From Cladochytrium replicatum (Eukaryota > Chytridiomycota > Chytridiomycetes > Cladochytriales > Cladochytriaceae): 64,000 bases of DNA. The notes under the pieces were generated by a model. It searched no databases. It was not told the DNA's origin and was given only the letters and a program-made list of their open reading frames with translations. Positions 46,377 to 60,992 of the stretch are shown piece after piece; positions within the stretch are counted from its first letter, which is position 1; every line of letters starts with the position of its first letter. The DNA is taken from assembly GCA_025526935.1 (NCBI GenBank), contig JAHLKD010000006.1:336001-400000 (forward strand), in the 5' to 3' direction. Made by a program: the position numbers and the translations under genes.

Positions 46377-46889
46377 CGTGCTGCTGAGCGCTTGTGTTGC
46401 TGCGCTTCACACGAAATGCACAGTGACTTCAGCCACATGAAATTGCGTTCATTAGACGTAGAAGCCGCTGAAAGCATCATCCATACATTAGGCGACCAGG
46501 AAAAGCAATGATGAGAAGATTTTATCGTGAAGACGGGAACACAGAACAGAACCAACAAATCGAGAAACAAGAAACGGGAAGATCTGATAAAACACAGTCC
46601 GCCACCCACCCAAATAAAGAGCAATATGCGGGAGTACACCGTCTTCGCGTTGAAAAGAAACCATTTCTGGGCACTCTCCAAAGGTCACATCCTATATACT
46701 TGTCATACCCATTAACACAAACACAGAAACGAAACTAAACCTGAGCAACAAAAAGATATGAAAGAACCGCCCTGATGCATCATTCACAGAACCCACCAAA
46801 CCGCCTTTGAGTTGTCCCTACACCTAACAATTCAAGTTCGTAGGTTGGCCAAATGCAGAATCAGTTCTATATGGGAAGTGCGTTAATGC
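46377..46889. other. Spacer between the tandem USP7-like genes
   Basis: Holds the 3' flank of the upstream copy and the promoter of the downstream copy. No other signal. Confidence 0.45.
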
Positions 46890-51102
<4,213 letters not shown>

Positions 51103-52560
51103 GGTCTCCGATGGTGGACTGAGAGGATTATGCACTGGAGGGGGGACGTTCTCCTGTTCCTGATGAAATAAATAAGTTTAAGAACCTGCCCTGCAATATC
51201 ACCATAACAGTGAAGATAGGAAGGAAATGTAATTCAGCCAGTCCAACCAGAAGCGAAAACCTGTTCAAATAGAAAGGTTGTTCCCAGTCCGGATAACCGA
51301 TTCAAGACACTGAGCATCTTACACATTGAAACATCCCAAGACCCAACACCAAAGCCCGTACAACGATTTTCAGCAAAAAGATCGGGAAAAGAAAGGAGCG
51401 ATCGACTTCAGAATTTAGGTGAACATACAGCCATTGTGGGGAACTATAAGTGGGAGTTGAATTCGTCAGCAGCCACGCGAACGGGATCAATTAATTGGAA
51501 TAAGAGTCCACACGATGATCGAAATAAGAATACGATGCGGAGGTGGCCGACGCAATGCAGCAACTTCCGATGGGGAAAGGTTGTGGTTTGCGGGAGGTGG
51601 AAAGAGTGTGTTGGGTGGTGGGTTGGAGGTGGAACACTGCCACTTTGGGACGTGGCTTGGATGAATGGGAGGTGGAGAGAGAATTTACAGCGAATCGAAG
51701 GGTGCATTCTATTGCTGTAGTTTGTACTCTGTTCTTTCATGAGGTCTTGGGAGTAGTAGATCTTTCGTGCAATAAAATGCACCAATTTTCCAGATTTTCC
51801 AGCCCTGTGGTGGCTTGAAACTTCACCTCCCATCGTAATTGCGCAGACAACCACGGCCATGGCAGCCATCATCATCACCACCATGATCACGATCATGACA
51901 ACGAGCCAGAATCTGCTGGTTTGCAGCTCTCACTCTTCAAACCAATCGACTTGACTTGAGTGAGGGCGTTCAACGAGGCAGTCCATGACAGTGCGAAATC
52001 CAGTTTTCAAACCATGGGAACTTTGCTTCGATACGACTGCTGTGAGCTGAAAACTATTCGGTAAAAGGTTCGATAGACTGATTCCCACCTCTGCCAGGTT
52101 GTTGAAAGCGACGCCGATGAAAAGCGGATCAGGAGTGGGATGTGATTGTCGCACCTCCCGAGCTGAAAACTATTCCCGATTATTCGACTCGACTTGCAAA
52201 ATTCACCAACCTTCGCAACCTCACCGTCTTTTCCCCGTAAACTTCTCCGGAAGAGACTCAACTCGGATTTTGTACATCGCACTAAGGAGAATAGTAAGGA
52301 GGTATTATTTACCTTACTAAATATAGAATTTAACGACTGCCACTGTCACCATGTATTGATTCTTCTCTCTATCCCTTCATAGTGTGGGACTATGACTTCC
52401 GAACCTTCTCAAATCTGCTCTCATCACGCCCCCGTCCCTTCAAAAAATCGCCGATCCCAGTTGTAAGTATTCACTGCCTTGCTGTGATATTTCCTTAAAA
52501 AACCAAAACTTTCTGGTAGTAAGCCACCCCAAAATCGACTTAATCAGAATGGGTGTGTTG
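51103..52560. other. Upstream region of USP7, no confident gene
   Basis: May contain a non-coding or short first exon of USP7. A short open stretch at 52392-52465 (MTSEPSQICSHHAPVPSKNR) ends quickly. G/T-rich plus-strand composition at 51530-51720 produces long but unconvincing ORFs. No RNA gene or repeat recognised. Confidence 0.4.
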
Positions 52561-53225
52561 AGACCCATCGAGAACGTACGCCCCTTTCTCGGTGATGGCG
52601 CTTCTCACCAGCTGAATAATAAAATAAGGCTTAAAGAATCATCATTCAGGAAACAAACTTACCCCAATGTTTATGGGACCCAGCACATCGCGGTTCCACA
52701 CCTTGCCACAGTACTTGCAAATCAAAACAGCATAGATAATTTCTCCTAGCCCACCCGATGCGTCAGGTTCTTCTCGTAGATTTTCCAGTGATCTTTGTAC
52801 AACAGCTTATAAAAACAGACATTCAATGATATCATTCTTGCTGTACCTTTCTGCCTCATGGTCTTCACACCAACACTTAGGATGTGAGGTATTCATCAAT
52901 ACCAGCCTATGCTTTGCAACCGCTGCCAAAACTGTCCTACAAGCACTGGAGCCACATGGAGGTTCCTCCTGACTTTGGCTCTGGTGATAAAGCCAGCCCC
53001 GTTCCGAAGTGAAACAAATTTGCGCTTTTCTGGCTCCCTGCTATTCCATGCTTGGAAAAAGTGTAAGAAACGATGGCCAAGAAGATCAACCAAGAATTGC
53101 AGATTGCTTGTATCTCTCACAAGATTCTTCACCAAGTAGTCCTCTGCTTTCTGTTCCAGAGTAAACGCCAAAAACTTCAGATGAAGCTGCTTTGTCAAAA
53201 ACCTGTAAACTGCCTTCAAATCGGA
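52560..53225 (-). pseudogene. Fanzor/TnpB-like RNA-guided nuclease remnant
   Basis: Minus-strand translation gives, in order, KFLAFTLEQKAEDYLVKNLV, then FVSLRNGAGFITRAKVRRNL and VGQFWQRLQSIG. After stops and frame changes comes EYLTSKCWCEDH (about 52890-52870), and finally LICKYCGKVWNRDVLGPINIG (about 52730-52670). The last two resemble the DEyrTS..C..C and C..C...W.RD..a..NI zinc-ribbon/RuvC-III blocks at the C-terminus of TnpB-descended Fanzor proteins. Only the C-terminal third remains and stops are frequent. It lies 150 bp from a hAT-like right end (53370-53776), in the same relative orientation as the intact transposase, so it may have been transposon cargo. Identification is by motif only. 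Confidence 0.5.
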
Positions 53226-53369
53226 AATACATAATCAAGGGGAAGCTAACATATCGCTATAGATTATTCCTCACGTTAAAGTGTTTGATCGCATAGTGCA
53301 TGCATGATGACAAGTTGTCAAGATCAGAAACTGTGGACGATGGGTAGTTCGCCAGAATGTGATCAACCT

Positions 53370-53776
53370 AACCGTCAATGAGTTGAGAAAGTGTCCGGGT
53401 GGACAGAATCTTATTGCTAGTAACATTGATAGAGAGGCTAGTTGTATTGGCAGAGATAACTGAAGTACTGTCAACAAGTTGAGAAAACGTCCGGGTGGAC
53501 AGAAAATACATGCCTCGATGTCTGTTGTAATACAAAACTTATATTGCGTCTTCTTGGAAAGTGTCTGCGTGGACAGAAAGAACAATAGCTTCATTTTAGC
53601 TTCCTTATCACATCAGGTTTTACTTGGGTCTGAATCTTGACCCGATAAGGGTTTTGCTACTGGACCCGACACCTGACCCAGATGCGACCCGAAAATTTTT
53701 CCTGAAACCACGGCAATCGGGTCGGGTACATTTGGTCAATGGACCCAGACCCGATAGACCCGAAAACCCGCCGATC
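53370..53776 (-). repeat. Solo right end of the hAT-like element family
   Basis: Contains two copies of the 97-bp unit core (gtgtccgggtggacag near 53392; a diverged cgtccgggtggacag near 53488). The end-proximal segment with gtgtctgcgtggacag and the ACCCG-rich terminus ending acccgccgatc follow, collinear with 10820-11232. It is more diverged than the intact element. No TTAA flanks it. Confidence 0.85.
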
Positions 53777-54149
53777 TCCCTCTTACCTGATCTTACCACA
53801 AACAAGAAATTTTTCAGGAACCCTAGATATAAATTCCATATATGAATAACCATATAGCATGAGTGCAGCTGCTTCACTTCCAGCCCTTGTCCACGAGAAG
53901 AGGTTTCTACAATCATGATGTCGAGCTCAGCAGTATGAGGGTTGTCATGGTCATTGAAGAAGAGGCTAATACCTTCATCCTCTCTCTAGTGATGGCATGC
54001 TGTCACCCTGTCTCTCTGCATGTTTACTCTGCTCTGTAGCACACCATCTATAGACACAGCAAGGTCAGCAAGTCTGGAACTCTGAGTAGCCATGTGACAT
54101 GTGTAGTAGTAGAAATGTATATGAGACTGCCCACTAGTTCATGATATGG

Positions 54150-56050
54150 AATTGATGCAAGTTCACGCGTTTCATTGGCAGATGGGTCATTCAGGTTGTC
54201 TAGGTAGATGCCCAGCTCCATAGGGTCAAGACACTTCGTGCAGAAGACGGAACGCGGAAACGCTCCAACAAATCATAATCATCTTTGTTTGTGTGAGAGA
54301 AAGGGTACCAGCAAGGTGGTCATAGGCGACTTGGATGCCCATAAAGAATTTCAATTCACCGAGCTCAGTCATTTGAAATCGTGAAGTATGTGATACTTTA
54401 ATATGTGATGTGATACTTTAAGAGAGGATATGCCATCAAGAGAGGTAGATGCAATGATCAAGTCATCAACATAAACCACAATAAAGGTTAGTGCTGATGG
54501 AGTTTTCTTCACATAAGACATGGATCGGCGGTTGATGGAACTAAATCAAGTTCACAAAGGAAAGCATCAAGGGTAGATTCCACTGGCAAGGACTTTGTTT
54601 AAGACCATATAGAGCAAGTACAAAACAAATAGTGGAATATCTTGCTGTAGGAGCATAGGTATCTGAGTAATCAATGCCCTGAACTTGAAGAAAACCTTTG
54701 GCAGCAACTCATGCTTTTGTGAGACAGATGATACTTCCCAGTTCATCAAATTTCAGTGCGAATACCCGTTTTGCTTTGAATGACGTTTTGGCCCGAAGGA
54801 CGAACAACTCACTCATAGACAGTGTTTGTGTTCAGAGATGTGAGCTCAGCAGAGATTGCATCATGCCATTGAAAGTGTCAGTTCTACTGAGAGCGTCCCG
54901 GAAGGAAGTAAGGAGTGTAGAAGGAATCAAATCAGCAGATTTGTCGTCAAACTGTGTAGCGAGCACAAAATTGAGGTGCTCCAAAAATGAAGCAAGGGAC
55001 AGGTGGGATGAATGGGGTTGCAGGTCACTTGCAATGGCGCAAATACTTTCCCGGCTTTGAAGAGCTGTGTGGCAAGTAGGCCGGGAAGAGCTGGTAGAAG
55101 AAGGATCAACTGGTATCATGGTATCAACAGTGTCAATTACTGGTAAAGTGGGATCGACAGTGCTAATATCCACACCTGGAATACCCAAGTCAGGGTGGTT
55201 ATCAGCAGACAAATCAGCACTCCCACCGGCGGAATCAGAATACACTGCAGGATCTGACAGGCTTCCACTGTCTGATTGTGGGATAGAGTGTTCAGCATGT
55301 GTAGGGATACACCCACTGTCAGGAGAGGATTGAGAAAGTGTATCATCAGAAACTGAGCTGAGGAAATACTGAGATTCTGCTCCCACTCATCAAGAGAAGA
55401 CGGAAGCGGAGTTTGGAGAAGGGCACCACCAGCGCCACCAGTGAAGTCTAAAACTGTGAAGTCATTCTCAAAGAATGTGACATCCTGACTGAGTATTATT
55501 TTCCGTTGATAAGGAGGCGATAAGCTTTGGCATTGCAGTCATAGCCGATAAATCTGCCAGATTCAGCTTTCGGTTCATGTTTGAGACGCTTGTCACAGGG
55601 AACATGCTTAAATGCACGGCATCCCCAAACTCGCAGGTGATGTAAGGTAGTCTTTGATCCAGTAAGAACTTCAGATGGACTTTTGTCCTCTAGTTCCTTT
55701 CGCGGTAGCCTATTCAAGATGTAAATAGCTGCTAAGAATGCTTCCATCCAAAGAGTCATGGGAGCTTTAGAAGCATGAAGCATAGCTAGACCAACACCAG
55801 CAATCGTAAGATTCTTGCGTTCAGCAAGACCATTCTGTTCATGAACGTAAGGGGTGGAAAAGGTATGAATAATGCCCAACGATGCACAGTATGATTTGAA
55901 TTCACCCTGAAATTCAGCTCCGTTGTCGGTGTGAATTTCCATTAGTTTGTTACCTGTTTGATGTTCAAGTTGTTGATGGAGAAGACGGAAATTGTCTGAA
56001 GGGCAGGTCTGGCAGCTCGATCCAGTGCTGAAAACTATGCAGTTGGCCAT
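54150..56050 (-). mobile_element. Decayed Ty1/copia pol gene (integrase and reverse transcriptase)
   Basis: Minus-strand order follows copia pol. An open integrase segment (56050-55496) contains EIHTDNGAEFQGEFKSYCAS, FSTPYVHEQNGLAERKNLTI, LNRLPRKELEDKSPSEVLTG and GRFIGYDCNAKAYRLL. A Ser-rich linker ORF follows (55386-54832). Reverse-transcriptase pieces come next: VAAKGFLQVQGIDYSDTYAP, LYGLKQSPCQWN and the active-site FIVVYVDDLIIAS near 54490-54450. Stops and frame changes break the RT. Gag and protease are missing and LTRs were not delimited. It differs in sequence from the plus-strand copia remnant near 3 kb. Confidence 0.85.
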
Positions 56051-56365
56051 GTTTCATTTAGCCAGTGAAAATTGGTAATCCGGTGGACTGGACACGACCA
56101 GAGGCGTCAACAGAAATAGTGGATGTCGGGATGGAGCGGATGGTGTTGCTGGTAATGTCGTGCTCGGACGCACCAACTGGTTAAGTTGGTCACTTCAGTC
56201 GGAAATCGTGAAGGTCGTGTAGCCTGGTTCAGCAGGCTAGAGGCTCTTAATCTGTTTCACTCCAGGTCCACCAGATACGTGTAAGTCTCTGGGGACCAGT
56301 CTGAGCCACCCTCTCAACTTACCGCCTGCTGGGTAACTCCAATATCGCAGCTAAGCCCCACCATT

Positions 56366-57172
56366 ATGGACCAAGACTCTCTTGTCGACCACTTGCTGGA
56401 AAAGCTGAAGTTCCTGAGCAGAGAGCTCGAAGGTCAGCGAGAGCTAATCGGCGACCTTTACACAGAGATAAATACTTTGCGGGTTGGTGGTGCTGCTTAA
56501 GCGTCCAAAAACCACAATCCAATGACTTTTGCTATTGCAACTTAATCAGGATAAGTATTTGGAAGATGGTGAACGATATCAAGTTCCTCTAGACCCCGCT
56601 GGTAACTGAAATGTTTTGAAACGTATGTCGATAGAGGATGTGTTTGCTGAAGAGAGCGAACTTGATCAGAGTACGATGCACGATTCTCGGAACTTCACAA
56701 GGAGAATCAGCTCCTGAACCAGCTAATAAAGCAATACGAGTCAACTTTGGAAGTTGTGATGGGGAAGTTCAGAGCGCAAACAGTAAGTTCGTTACTGTTC
56801 ACCAACTGTTCCCCGTTTAATTGCAATCGTACTTTCAGCAAAACATTGCTAGGGATAAGCAAGAGCTACATGCTCAACTGGAACGTGCGGTTGAAGAGGA
56901 GCGGGTTCGTCAAATTTGACTCAAATCAACCCATTTCGTTCAGATGCTAAGATTTTCTTTCGCAGTTCGAGAAAGATCAATTGCGCTTGCAGAACCTTAT
57001 CTTGCAAGAGCAGGTCGATTCGTGCTTTAGAATCATTCGTGAAGCTGTGCGGGCAGATGAAGAAGAGGAGGAGAAAGCCGGCGCTTTCGTTTCGAGTATG
57101 ATGAACGAGAACGAGACTCTAAGGACAATGCTGAAGATCAGTGGCTGGAGCAGAGAACCACCCTCTGGATAG
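56366..57172 (+). CDS. SIKE/FGFR1OP2-family coiled-coil protein (STRIPAK complex subunit)
   Basis: Five exons (56366-56482, 56550-56568, 56670-56782, 56839-56904, 56966-57172) keep frame and give 173 aa; exon 2 is a 19-nt microexon. The product is a nearly continuous coiled coil: LLEKLKFLSRELEGQRELIG, then HKENQLLNQLIKQYESTLEV with VMGKFRAQ, QNIARDKQELHAQLER, and FRIIREAVRADEEEEEKAG with NENETLRTMLKIS. The YESTLEvVMxKyR, A...DEEEE and ENxxLRxLLxI patterns are those of SIKE1/FGFR1OP2 (fungal SCI1-like), which attach to striatin in the PP2A-STRIPAK complex. Length agrees with the family. Confidence 0.8.
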
Positions 57173-57305
57173 CAGTGTTGATTGGTGTAGATCGATATCG
57201 CAAATGTGCGCGGAGGAACTACCGTAGTTCCTATTTGTAAATAGTCTATTGATTTGACTTTGGGGAGCACACACATAGAAAAGGGAAGGAAGAAACTATG
57301 AACCG

Positions 57306-58534
57306 CTAAACAGCGGATGTTGGGATCAAATGTCCTTTATTCATCAACGACAGCAACTGTCGTTCCGAAATCTTAACTTCCGCAGCGTTGGTCTCTCGAG
57401 CAATACCTGCCTCTCTGAGAATCTCAGCGCATCCCAGAATCGTCCACACCGAAATCTTACGTACATCTTTCGCAAACCGCACAGTCACAAACCACTCCTC
57501 GACGTGTGACCTTGAATAAGCCAAACGGCCAACAACGCTGTCGATCGACTCAACGTGACGCGCGGGATCCGCAAACTCGGCTGCAGTTTTAGATATCCTT
57601 GCAACAACTTTGACAATCTTTCGGGCTTTTCAGCGAGAACCGTCTAAGATGCCGCGATCATGAATGCTGGTCACGGTGGCATGATGGATGTGTAGTAGCT
57701 AAACTCCCCAGAGTCATAATACGGTTTGGTTGTGAATCCTTCCCAGAGGAACGCACCCGCCGTGCTCTCTTTAACTGCAGAGGGGAGTCCAGCAAAGTTG
57801 TTGCACACACGATAAAGTCAAAAGTTGATGCGCCGGGTGATGATGCACTTGAATCGGGATCACTCGATTTGGTGAGCCATCCCTTTCTGCTGGAATGACG
57901 TAATGACGTAGGGGATTATTTGAGAGCTTGCGGCAATACACGTGTTGTGGTCGGTGAAGGTGGAAAGAAAATGCTATTCGCTGCAGACCAAGGAGCTGTA
58001 AGTAGACTTTTGGCCTCCTCTGCGCCTACAGAAAGAAACTGATGCACAATTCTCAGGCGTTTGATCCGGCACCTCTGAAAAAATGTGCTGATTATGAACA
58101 AGAGCTCTAAGAATTGAAGAGCTTGACCCATACCGCGAGATCCCAATCTTCTTCCCGCGAAAGAAATCAATACGCCGGTCGCCGGACTTTGAACTGTCCG
58201 GGACCAGTTGCGACGCTACTGCCACAGACCATTTCAAAGCACTCATCACGTATGTCCCGACGATACGGAAGGGACCGTCATCTTCATTTGCGAGTGTGGC
58301 GACGAGGCCATCGGTGAGAGAGATGGCGATGTCAATGTACCCTTTCCCGAAGCAGTTGGTCATCCTGAGTAAAAAAGGTCGGTGGCGAGATTAAGGAGCA
58401 GAAATGAGTGCGCGGGAAGTACCAGGACACACGACGATTTCGACGGGCTCGCCGCATGCATGCTCCAGCGAGCGGTCGGCCGCGATGGTGACGAGCGGAA
58501 TGGAGAAATGCTCAGGAATATAGGCGAGGCGCAT
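57306..58534 (-). pseudogene. Periplasmic-binding-like (Ca3427-type) protein, decayed
   Basis: Starts at ATG 58534 (MRLAYIPEHFSIPLVTIAAD). Later blocks resemble the fungal two-domain substrate-binding-like family: GYIDIAISLTDGLVATLAN, FRIVGTYVMSALKWSVAVA, RGKKIGISRYGSGSSI-type, AFLWEGFTTKPYYDSGEFSY, then PAFMIAAS and VLAEKPE. The first splice leads directly into TGA. TGA replaces the expected Trp before PAFM, a stop precedes TVLAEKPE, and at least two frame changes are needed. The C-terminal stretch 57524-57306 (AYSRSHVEEWFVTVRFAKDV) is open again. The 5' part is better preserved, so sequencing errors cannot be fully excluded. Confidence 0.65.
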
Positions 58535-58581
58535 TTGGACGATACGTGAGGGCGCAGTCACAAAGCAATTTGAATCTCAAG

Positions 58582-59193
58582 ATGGTTATGATTAAAGTGA
58601 AGGTATTGTTTTAGGGAGGAGAGGAGGGACGGGAGAGCAGGGATGGAGGGATGGAGTGAAGATCTTCTCGAAGCTATTTATGAGCAGCAGGACGGTTTGG
58701 CTGAATTGTATGTCACAAAGTTGCTGACCCACACGTTCGTTCTTTTGTACAGACCCTGACTGGCAAGGAGGTATGCTAACGTTGCGTTTAAGTGTACATA
58801 TATCGTCAACTCAGCCTTTCTCCTTCACAGATTGAAATCGACATCGAACCTGATGACAAGGTAATAAATGGTTTTGGCAGCAGTGGAGCTACGTCCTCTT
58901 ATGATTCCTCATTCCCAGGTCGTGCGGATTAAGCAGCGCGTCGAAGAAAAGGAAGGAATTCCTCCGGAGCAGCAGCGGTTGGTTTGTCGCTCATCCACCT
59001 CATGCAAATGCTGATATGAATTTCCTTTGCAGTTTGATTTTTGGAGGAAAGCAAATGTATTTCCTGAGCTATTGTTGTGCTTTGATTCTATTCTGACACA
59101 ATTTATAGGAATGATGACCGAACTGCACAGGATTATAACATCGAGGGTGGTTCGGTACTGCACTTGGTCTTGGCTCTGCGTGGAGGCTGCTAG
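58582..59193 (+). CDS. NEDD8: Ubiquitin-like modifier NEDD8/RUB1
   Basis: Six short exons (58582-58602, 58753-58770, 58831-58860, 58919-58977, 59033-59056, 59109-59193) encode a 78-residue NEDD8 precursor (MVMIKVK...; a start at 58588 would give 76). Core motifs [54 protein letters not shown] and [10 protein letters not shown] identify NEDD8 rather than ubiquitin (E at the K11-region, A72 in LALRGG). It ends GG-Cys, so one residue must be trimmed before conjugation to cullins. Several exons are under 31 nt. It diverges from the decayed gene upstream with 47 bp between starts. Confidence 0.93.
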
Positions 59194-59307
59194 TGCATTG
59201 TGCGATGCTTCATGGATGTGGGCACCTTGGTCTGCTTGATTTGATGATGTTGAGAGCATGCAACACGATTGATCTTAGAAGACTGCCAATTAGAAATTGT
59301 GAGACAT

Positions 59308-60192
59308 TTAAGAGTCTGCAAACGATCCAGACATTGTGAGAGCAACAGAAAACGCAAGTCCAAACACGGTTCCTCCAAACTTCTCCGAAGCGGAATGGAA
59401 ATACAATGACGTTGCAATCAGCATGATCGTCCATGTTCCAACAAGCCCAAGGAGAAACATGCTGGTAGCAGCTTCCAAAAGCTCCAGTAGAGAACCCGTT
59501 TCGACTTGCCCTAGCTGGGAATGCTTCGATGCGGTCGTACCGTCCCCAGCCGAATGGGTGTCTTCAGTTTGACGACGACGACCGAAGAAGATAAGTGCGT
59601 TGAATTCACGCAAAATAGTCAAACTCGAGTGGATCAGAAGGCTTTGGTAGAGATGTGTGAGATTATCGTCGTGCGATCAAGGGATCAACTCACAAGCAAT
59701 GCCCCGATATATCGACGCCATGCCAGTGCCCGCCGTTCTGGCGGCAATGCTTGCTGTTTGGGCTGTCGAGAACATTATCTCCGACTCGACAATGACCAGT
59801 TGCAACATGCACACGCTCGAAGAGCGAGTATCCAAAGAACCACTGCGTTATAAATATCCAATACACAGTCGCCAGTGCGATCCTGTTTAGGCCATTCTGA
59901 GCTGCTCTTCTCCTTTCTGGGTCATTGTTCGAATGGATAAAATTCATCGCCAGTAATGTCATGAGTGGGATGATAGACCATGCCTTTTCCGAGGAGCAAG
60001 TAAGGTGAAAAGTCTCAAATTTGGGTTGATTCGTACCCATCCATTCTTGACGAAGATGACGTTGATGGGGTTGCGTTTATTGCTGAAGACGGATGGAGGA
60101 ATGTCGAAAGCCGAGCCGATGATGGAGCCGATAAGTACGATTCCGGTGTAGAATGCGTACAGCGTGAGCTGCCGTTGAAGAAGGTTCGGCAT
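59308..60192 (-). CDS. SCS3: FIT family ER lipid protein (SCS3/FITM2-like)
   Basis: Three exons: complement(59308-59633, 59694-59984, 60037-60192), about 256 aa. The protein has several hydrophobic helices (TLYAFYTGIVLIGSIIGSA, NRIALATVYWIFITQWFFG, TSMFLLGLVGTWTIMLIATS). Family landmarks are RNPINVIFVKNGWAW near the N-terminus, a first conserved His in FERVHVATG, the second in DISGHCF (joined across an intron), and TSLYFHSASEKFGG. FIT proteins cleave acyl-CoA at the diphosphate in the ER lumen and are needed for lipid droplets and phospholipid balance; both catalytic histidines are present. The stop lies only 115 bp from the convergent NEDD8 stop. Confidence 0.85.
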
Positions 60193-60267
60193 AGTGAAGT
60201 GTGAAAACAGTGCGATGTCGTGGCACAGGGAAAATGTGATGTTTTTATACAGCATTACGCTCATCAT

Positions 60268-60738
60268 TTAGTTTAGCTCAGAGACCATCCCGGCCGACCA
60301 TCCCTTTTGGCCTGCATAGTCTACAAATTCCGATGCTCCGCCAATAAACTGCAAACTCTGTCCTCCACATCCCAACCACACCATTGGAGATGTCTGGTGC
60401 TGCTCTGCCCCGGGAATGCTCTCAATTGTAGAGAATAACCGTCAGAACGAGAATCTATCAGATTCTTGTTGCATCCTCACTTTCTGCAAATCGTATTTCT
60501 TCTGATTCCAGATATCCCTGGGCAGACCATCCACGAGTGCAGAGAATTTCTCACTAGGGAGCGACTCTGCAAGAGATCTCGCCCTTTGGAAGTAAGGGCA
60601 TGTGCTAAAGCCGGCGACGTTGATGCAAATCTTTCCTTCGTCCACTTGGTTCGAGTTTGATGCATAGAGGGAGCGATACGTCCCGTACAACACGAACAGG
60701 AGACCCACGAGCGAGATGACTCTGAATATCAAGCGCAT
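60268..60738 (-). CDS. Small membrane-anchored protein resembling the N-terminal domain of MDH1B
   Basis: Two exons, complement(60268-60420, 60481-60738), phase 0, about 136 aa. One N-terminal hydrophobic segment (LIFRVISLVGLLFVLYG) is a signal anchor. Then ICINVAGFSTCPYFQRARSL, SALVDGLPRDIWNQKKYD and HQTSPMVWLG..QSLQFIGGASEFVDYA follow. The single-Cys CPYF, the hydrophobic-W before the intron, and SPMVW..IGG resemble the thioredoxin-like domain in front of malate dehydrogenase 1B. Only that domain is present. It could act in redox or protein binding at an endomembrane, which is speculation. Its start lies 32 bp from that of the divergent small ORF at 60771. Confidence 0.55.
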
Positions 60739-60770
60739 GACTATATCTTAACATTATAATCTGACATAAG

Positions 60771-60992
60771 ATGTCCTTCTTTGCAGGCCAACTCCTTCCG
60801 TTTTGGTTATACCTTCAGGCTCAGGTTCGCGTGTGGACCAATTTTATTGTCCCAGTTGAAGACACTTTCTGTGGGCGAATTAGACAAATTCGACGGGTGT
60901 GAGTGTAATGTGTGTGGTGAGGTGCATTAAGCTCATCAATGCTGTCAGGTCATTTGCTTTATTGTAGGCTGGTTAGTCCACAAGGAGTATGA
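60771..60992 (+). CDS. Spliced 50-codon small ORF upstream of and overlapping the anoctamin start
   Basis: ATG 60771 begins MSFFAGQLLPFWLYLQAQVR. The frame ends at a canonical GTGAGT donor (60899), resumes after TTGTAG (exon 60968-60992) and stops at TGA 60990-60992, giving 50 residues with an amphipathic or membrane-associating start (QLLPFWLYLQ). The stop overlaps the anoctamin initiator in ATGA (60989-60992). Without splicing it stops after 43 codons. Either a translated upstream ORF controlling the anoctamin by reinitiation or a real microprotein on a bicistronic transcript. No family is recognised. Confidence 0.45.

Noticed and set aside
51444-51896. Met/Val-rich minus-strand ORF and Trp/Gly-rich plus-strand ORFs upstream of USP7
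   Set aside because: Compositional artefacts of G/T-rich DNA without start context, splice structure or homology.
57306-58534. TGA read as tryptophan (recoded nuclear genetic code)
   Set aside because: Intact genes here use TGG for Trp and end at TGA at the expected C-termini (ATG22, QCR2, SHMT, the MDR reductase), so the internal TGA codons are lesions.
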